Assembly: GCA_017743585.1 (NCBI GenBank)
Contig: JAGHYP010000026.1
Coordinates: 1 to 16,308 of the forward strand
Direction: 5' to 3'
Source of the DNA: Chloroflexota bacterium
GTDB lineage: Bacteria > Chloroflexota > Anaerolineae > Aggregatilineales > UBA2796
Length of the DNA: 16,308 nt
The position numbers were made by a program, and so were the translations under genes. The notes under the pieces were generated by a model, which was not told the origin of the DNA, searched no databases, and worked only from the letters and a program-made list of their open reading frames with translations. Of the stretch, positions 12,808-16,308 are shown one piece after another (position 1 is the stretch's first letter; each line of letters opens with the position of its first letter).

Positions 12808-13788
12808 TCAGTTGGCTTTCGGTCTCGGTTGCACGTGCAGCGGACGGTTGCCAAGCGCTTGCTCAATCGCGTTCAGCACGTCATTGCTGAGCGTCAGCTC
12901 GATCGCTTTCAGATTTTCTTGCAGCTGGCTGACCTTAGTAGCGCCCATGATCGCGCTAGAGACGCCGGGATGGCGCAACGTCCACGCCAATGCCAGCTGC
13001 GAGCGCGTCACGCCTAGCTCATCGGCGATCTTCTTTAGGTTGCGCACGCGCTGGATGTTTTCCTCGGTCATCATGCGCTCTCTTGCCCAATCTTCGCGCG
13101 CAAAGCGCGAGTCAGGCGGCACGCCGTCATCGTATTTGCCCGTCAACATGCCGAACGCCAGCGGCGACCACAGCACCAAGCCCATGCCAAGCTGCGTAGC
13201 CGTCGGCAGAACGTCGGTCTCGAAGTGTTCTCGATAGAGCATCGAGTATTGAGGCTGCTCAACCTGCGGCGGATACAACCCGTAGCGCTCGCACAGCGCA
13301 TACGCCTCGCGCAACTGCGCGCCCGTCCAGACCGAAGTTCCCCAGTACAGCACTTTGCCCATGCGGATCAGGTCGTTCATGGCGCGAATGGTCTCGAGCA
13401 TCGGCGTCTCAGGATCGGGACGATGGCAGAAGTAGATATCTACGTAGTCTGTGCCGAGCCGCTTGAGCGACTTATCGATGCTCTCAAAGATGTGCTTGCG
13501 CGATAAGCCGCGATCGTTCACGTCGTCGCTCATCGCCCAGAAGACCTTCGTGGCGATCACGAGCGTGTGGCGCGGAAACTGCTTCAGCACAGCGCCCATC
13601 TGCTCCTCCGCCTTGCCATGCCCATACACATCGGCGAGATCGAAGTAGTTCACGCCGTGTTCGTAAGCGAATTCCACTATGCGCCGCGCTTCATCTTCGG
13701 CGACCTTGCCCTCACCGTAGTTGAGCCAGCCGCCTAAGCTGAGCGCGCTGACCTTCACGCCCGCATTGCCTAACCTTCTGTACTGCAT
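12808..13788 (-). CDS. Aldo/keto reductase, Kv-beta-like family
   Basis: A 326-residue (beta/alpha)8 NADPH-dependent oxidoreductase that reduces aldehydes or ketones. The catalytic tetrad is complete: Asp50 (YFDLADVYG), Tyr55, Lys81 (IATKV) and His122 (YFCHRPD). The cofactor end shows SPLAFGMLTGKYDDG and, near the C-terminus, SSAIMGATKVSQLQENL, the pattern of voltage-gated potassium channel beta-subunit-like AKRs. Length is normal. The start ATG at 13786-13788 has AGGAG 8 bases upstream. The substrate cannot be told from sequence or neighbours. Convergent with the prenyl synthase. Confidence 0.92.
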   Translation of the reverse strand: MQYRRLGNAGVKVSALSLGGWLNYGEGKVAEDEARRIVEFAYEHGVNYFDLADVYGHGKAEEQMGAVLKQFPRHTLVIATKVFWAMSDDVNDRGLSRKHIFESIDKSLKRLGTDYVDIYFCHRPDPETPMLETIRAMNDLIRMGKVLYWGTSVWTGAQLREAYALCERYGLYPPQVEQPQYSMLYREHFETDVLPTATQLGMGLVLWSPLAFGMLTGKYDDGVPPDSRFAREDWARERMMTEENIQRVRNLKKIADELGVTRSQLALAWTLRHPGVSSAIMGATKVSQLQENLKAIELTLSNDVLNAIEQALGNRPLHVQPRPKAN

Positions 13789-13828
13789 TGCGCATGCTCC
13801 TGAGTGCGTCGGAAATGTCCTGCGCTCA

Positions 13829-13834
13829 ATTATA
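13829..13834 (-). promoter_or_regulatory. -10 box of the aldo/keto reductase gene
   Basis: A perfect TATAAT on the minus strand, 40 bases before the start codon. No good -35 hexamer is seen at 16-18 bases. Confidence 0.5.
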
Positions 13835-14128
13835 CTCGCAGGGGGCGCAGAAGGCAGCCGCGCATGGCGCGACGGCTAGTTTCGCGCGAGAGACAGCCGC
13901 TCGGGCGATCATGAGCAGCATCAGCGCCAATGTGCGCAGGTTGTCTTCAGCGGTGGTCAGGGCGCGCCATGTCTCGCCGCGCCCCTGACGCAAAAGCGGG
14001 AATGAGGCGGCATGGAATTAGATATAGAAATAGCAGCTCGCTGCAGATGCGCGTTGTAGCGCACCCGAGTGAAGTGCGCTTCACGAAACAAGAGATCAGC
14101 TCGCGACCGACCTCTGCGGAGGCGCAGC
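13835..14128. other. Non-coding gap with an open frame but no supported gene
   Basis: The 340 bases between the two minus-strand genes hold no ORF with a start, RBS and recognisable product. A minus-strand frame is open from 14017 down to the TGA at 13826-13828. It reads ETWRALTTAEDNLRTLALML then LMIARAAV, has no good start codon and contains the -10 box at its end. It looks like a possible degraded C-terminus. A 6-bp stem with tetraloop (GTGAAG TGCG CTTCAC) lies at 14069-14084, past the aminotransferase stop. Confidence 0.35.
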
Positions 14129-15355
14129 CTAGAACTGACCGAGCAGCACAGGACGGATGCGCTCTAACGCCCAGTCAATCTCTTCGCGCTGAATGATCAG
14201 CGGCGGCGCAAAGCGGATCGTGTGAACGCGCGTCTCCTTCGATAGCACGCCGCGCTCGCGCAGCGCCTCAACAAAGCGGCGCGCGCCGCCTGCCTCAGGC
14301 CTCATCTCCACGCCGATCAGCAAGCCGCGTCCGCGCACCTCTTTGACCAGAGGACTGTTGATCGCTTCCAGTTGCGCTTTGAAATAGGCGCCCATGCGCG
14401 CCGCGTTCTCAGGCAAGTTTTCTTCCACGATCACGGCGAGCGCGGCGCGCGCCACAGCTGCCGCCAGAGGATTGCCGCCGAAGGTGCTGCCGTGATCGCC
14501 CGGCTGGAAGACGCTCATGATTGGATCATCCGCCAAAACAGCTGAGACGGGATAGAAGCCGCCTGAGAGCGCCTTGCCCAAGACTAGGATATCGCCGCGC
14601 ACGCCTTCGTAATCCTGCGCGAAGAGCCTGCCGCTGCGCCCAAGCCCTGTCTGAATCTCGTCGTTGATGAGTAGCACGTTGTGACGCTTGCAAATCTCAG
14701 CGGCGCGCCGCAGGTAGCCCTCAGGCGGCACAATCACGCCGTTCTCGCCTTGAATCGGCTCGACCAAGAAGGCGACCGTGTTCGGCGTGATGGCTGCCTC
14801 AAGCGCCTCGGCATCGCCATACGGCACGCTGATGAAGCCGGGCGTCAGCGGGCCGAAGCCTTCTTTGTATTGCGGCTCGCTGCTGAAGCTGATGATCGTG
14901 GTGGTGCGCCCGTGAAAGTTGCCCTCGCAGACGATGATCTCTTGCGCGCCATCCGGCACGCCCTTGACTTTGTAGCCCCACTTGCGCGCTAGCTTGATAG
15001 CTGTCTCAACCGCCTCGGCGCCGCTGTTCATGGGCAGCGCGCGCTGATAGCCCGTCAGGTCGCACAGCGCCTTGTAAAACGGGCCGAGCTGATCGTTGCG
15101 GAAAGCGCGCGCCGTCAGCGTCACGCGATGCGCCTGCTCGATCATTGCCTGGAGGATTCTAGGATGCGCGTGACCTTGATTGAGGGCTGAGTAGGCGCTC
15201 AGGCAATCGAGGTAACGCTTGCCTTCTACGTCGGTCACCCAGACGCCTCGTGCCTCATGAATGACCACGTCAATCGGATGATAGTTGTGCGCGCCGTAGC
15301 GCTCCTCAAGGTCAATGAAGTATTCAGCGGTTTGCTCGAGTAGGCGCTCGTCCAT
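14129..15355 (-). CDS. rocD: Ornithine--oxo-acid aminotransferase
   Basis: A 408-residue PLP enzyme of the class III aminotransferases. It transfers the delta-amino group of ornithine to 2-oxoglutarate, giving glutamate-5-semialdehyde in arginine/proline interconversion. The N-terminal EERYGAHNYHPIDVVI followed by DVEGKRYLDCLSAYSALNQG is diagnostic for ornithine rather than acetylornithine aminotransferases. Other marks: NSGAEAVETAIKLAR (cofactor phosphate), FHGRT, the NDEIQTGLGR motif with Asp232, and PLP Lys261 in LGKALSGGFYPVSAV. Length is typical. The ATG has AAGGTGA 5 bases upstream. Neighbours do not form an arginine operon, so a catabolic or proline-forming role is inference. Confidence 0.93.
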   Translation of the reverse strand: MDERLLEQTAEYFIDLEERYGAHNYHPIDVVIHEARGVWVTDVEGKRYLDCLSAYSALNQGHAHPRILQAMIEQAHRVTLTARAFRNDQLGPFYKALCDLTGYQRALPMNSGAEAVETAIKLARKWGYKVKGVPDGAQEIIVCEGNFHGRTTTIISFSSEPQYKEGFGPLTPGFISVPYGDAEALEAAITPNTVAFLVEPIQGENGVIVPPEGYLRRAAEICKRHNVLLINDEIQTGLGRSGRLFAQDYEGVRGDILVLGKALSGGFYPVSAVLADDPIMSVFQPGDHGSTFGGNPLAAAVARAALAVIVEENLPENAARMGAYFKAQLEAINSPLVKEVRGRGLLIGVEMRPEAGGARRFVEALRERGVLSKETRVHTIRFAPPLIIQREEIDWALERIRPVLLGQF

Positions 15356-15383
15356 AGCTTCACCTTATCTCTCACCTGCTGCG

Positions 15384-15389
15384 ATTATA
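15384..15389 (-). promoter_or_regulatory. -10 box of the ornithine aminotransferase gene
   Basis: A perfect TATAAT on the minus strand, 28 bases before the start codon, inside an AT-rich stretch (15384-15400). The -35 is weak. The same AT-rich patch could also serve the plus-strand gene at 15547. Confidence 0.5.
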
Positions 15390-15546
15390 TATAAAATATA
15401 CCACAAGATTTCGCGCAGATTGGGCGTCATTTGCGCGCTGCGCGCCCGGCAATTGTTATGTGTTTGTTAAAACCGCGCGGGCAAGCTGCACTGTACATTG
15501 AGGTTGCGTGTGAAAAGTTCCTGTTGCTCAAGGGAGTGTTTATTGT

Positions 15547-16092
15547 ATGGACACGAAAACTGAGCCTTCAGCACCTGTCCGTTACGTGGCTTTCGATCCC
15601 AACACAGAGATCATCGGCGCGATGTTGCAAGGCATGCTCTATTCAATCGAGCGCGAAACGCTCTTGCCGCTTCTGCGCAAACACGGTTTTGAAGAGATCG
15701 AGCTCGACAAGTGGTATCCGCTGCAGCGTGTGCTAGACTTTTTCACAGATGTCGTTAACGACACAGGCGGCATGTTCAACATGGTCGCCATCGGCATGAA
15801 AGCGGGCGAGGTCTACCAATTCCCGCCTGAGATCACGTCGTTCGAGCAGGTGCTTGAGCTGGCGGACACCCTGAACCGTGCCGCCTACCGAAATGGCGAT
15901 CCCGGCACAATCCGCGCCGAGAAAGTGGGCGAGCGGCACTATCGGGTGTATATGCATCTGCCCTTCCCACAAGACCTGCACTATGGCATCTGGTGGGCAG
16001 TCGCCAAGCGCTTTGTGCCTGACAAGCACACGCTCAAAATCCGCCGCGAAGTGATCGATCAATACACTGGTATTTACGAATTCCAGTGGTAG
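15547..16092 (+). CDS. Conserved-looking protein of unknown function
   Basis: A 181-residue soluble-looking protein; I do not recognise the family with confidence. There is no signal peptide and no membrane segment. An N-terminal helix-rich half (GAMLQGMLYSIERETLLPLL, HGFEEIELDKWYPLQRVLDFF) is followed by a mixed beta half rich in aromatics (FNMVAIGMKAGEVYQFPPE; HYRVYMHLPFPQDLHYGIWW; QYTGIYEFQW). The alternation of a helical lead with W/Y-rich strands and the terminal Trp recalls small-ligand sensor folds of the V4R/heme-NO-binding type. That is a fold-level guess only, and the usual Cys or His ligands are not evident. GGGAG lies 10 bases before the ATG. It appears to be a single-gene unit between a divergent promoter and a hairpin. 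Confidence 0.75.
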   Translation: MDTKTEPSAPVRYVAFDPNTEIIGAMLQGMLYSIERETLLPLLRKHGFEEIELDKWYPLQRVLDFFTDVVNDTGGMFNMVAIGMKAGEVYQFPPEITSFEQVLELADTLNRAAYRNGDPGTIRAEKVGERHYRVYMHLPFPQDLHYGIWWAVAKRFVPDKHTLKIRREVIDQYTGIYEFQW

Positions 16093-16099
16093 CTCGCGC

Positions 16100-16131
16100 G
16101 TGCCGCCGTTGTAGCTCAGATGGCGGCACTT
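16100..16131 (+). terminator. Hairpin terminator candidate after the unknown gene
   Basis: GTGCCGCC (16100-16107) and GGCGGCAC (16122-16129) form a perfect 8-bp stem with a 14-base loop, followed by TTCTTAA. It lies 8 bases after the stop. The T-tract is short, so strength is uncertain. Confidence 0.6.
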
Positions 16132-16308
16132 CTTAAGCCTCGGCGAGCAGTTTCTGGCGGCGTTTTCGTTGCCTCTAGCGCTCTTCGGTTATCAAGTACA
16201 GCGGCGAAGCTTATCAAAAATTGGTGCGCGAGCCCCATGCCGACGAAAGGCCACGCGCGCATGGCCTGCGCCATGCGCTGTGAGCGCTGTGTTCGCGCGG
16301 CAGGCGCC
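16132..16308. other. Terminal stretch without a supported gene; contains a 9-bp inverted repeat
   Basis: GCGCATGGC (16257-16265) and GCCATGCGC (16270-16278) form a perfect stem with a CTGC loop. A minus-strand frame is open from the window edge to 16116, but it lacks recognisable features. I see no gene here. Confidence 0.4.

Noticed and set aside
16102..16170. tRNA-like start: GTAGCTCAGATGG with a CTTCTTAAG element after it
   Set aside because: It matches a tRNA D-arm start, but the D-stem complement, a paired anticodon stem and a GTTCGA T-loop are all missing. The same bases form a better 8-bp terminator-like hairpin.
16116..16307. Minus-strand open frame reaching the window edge
   Set aside because: 63 codons without a stop are not rare at this GC content. 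No motif is recognised, and the frame runs through two strong hairpins.

Overview
The window looks like a GC-rich bacterial chromosome segment, most likely Chloroflexota. This is an inference from several traits: secreted proteins with Thr/Pro-rich linkers and SH3-like repeats, a lipidless-looking envelope protein set (VIT/VWA protein, tethered thioredoxin, YkuD-fold protein), an archaeal-type small isopropylmalate isomerase subunit paired with a RENTEGLY-type dehydrogenase, and an ornithine aminotransferase. I see no phage, insertion-sequence or CRISPR content. Most genes sit close together, and the few AT-rich patches are nearly all promoter-like.

Layout. 1-1267 (+): the C-terminal end of a PDZ-domain protein, a decayed coding remnant, and a lone nitrate/sulfonate-type ABC ATPase. 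1264-5132 (-): a coupled pair of envelope genes (membrane-anchored thioredoxin, then a tandem-SH3/L,D-transpeptidase-like protein whose catalytic residues are gone), with a large secreted VIT-VWA protein upstream. 5328-6163 (+): a secreted esterase broken by one frameshift before its catalytic Asp and His. 6281-10946 (+): a tightly packed run of an SH3 protein, leuD-like small subunit, beta-decarboxylating dehydrogenase, a possible 58-residue ORF, an ECF sigma factor, its membrane anti-sigma factor and a Nudix hydrolase. From leuD onward every junction is an overlapping stop/start, so this is very probably one transcript with translational coupling.

11018-11105 (-): tRNA-Ser(TGA) with a good sigma-70 promoter. 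A 667-bp gap follows, holding a perfect 18-bp palindrome, a possible gene relic and a textbook promoter for the long-chain polyprenyl diphosphate synthase at 11773. 12808-15355 (-): an aldo/keto reductase and an ornithine aminotransferase, separated by 340 bp without a convincing gene. 15547-16092 (+): a conserved-looking protein of unknown function, then a hairpin-rich tail.

Working together: the sigma/anti-sigma pair gives an envelope-sensing switch co-transcribed with amino-acid biosynthesis genes and a Nudix housecleaning enzyme. The minus-strand block and the SH3 protein deal with the outside of the cell. A recurring oddity is short perfect tandem duplications (7, 14 and 16 bp, plus a near-perfect 10 bp). 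One of these takes a reading frame out of phase.
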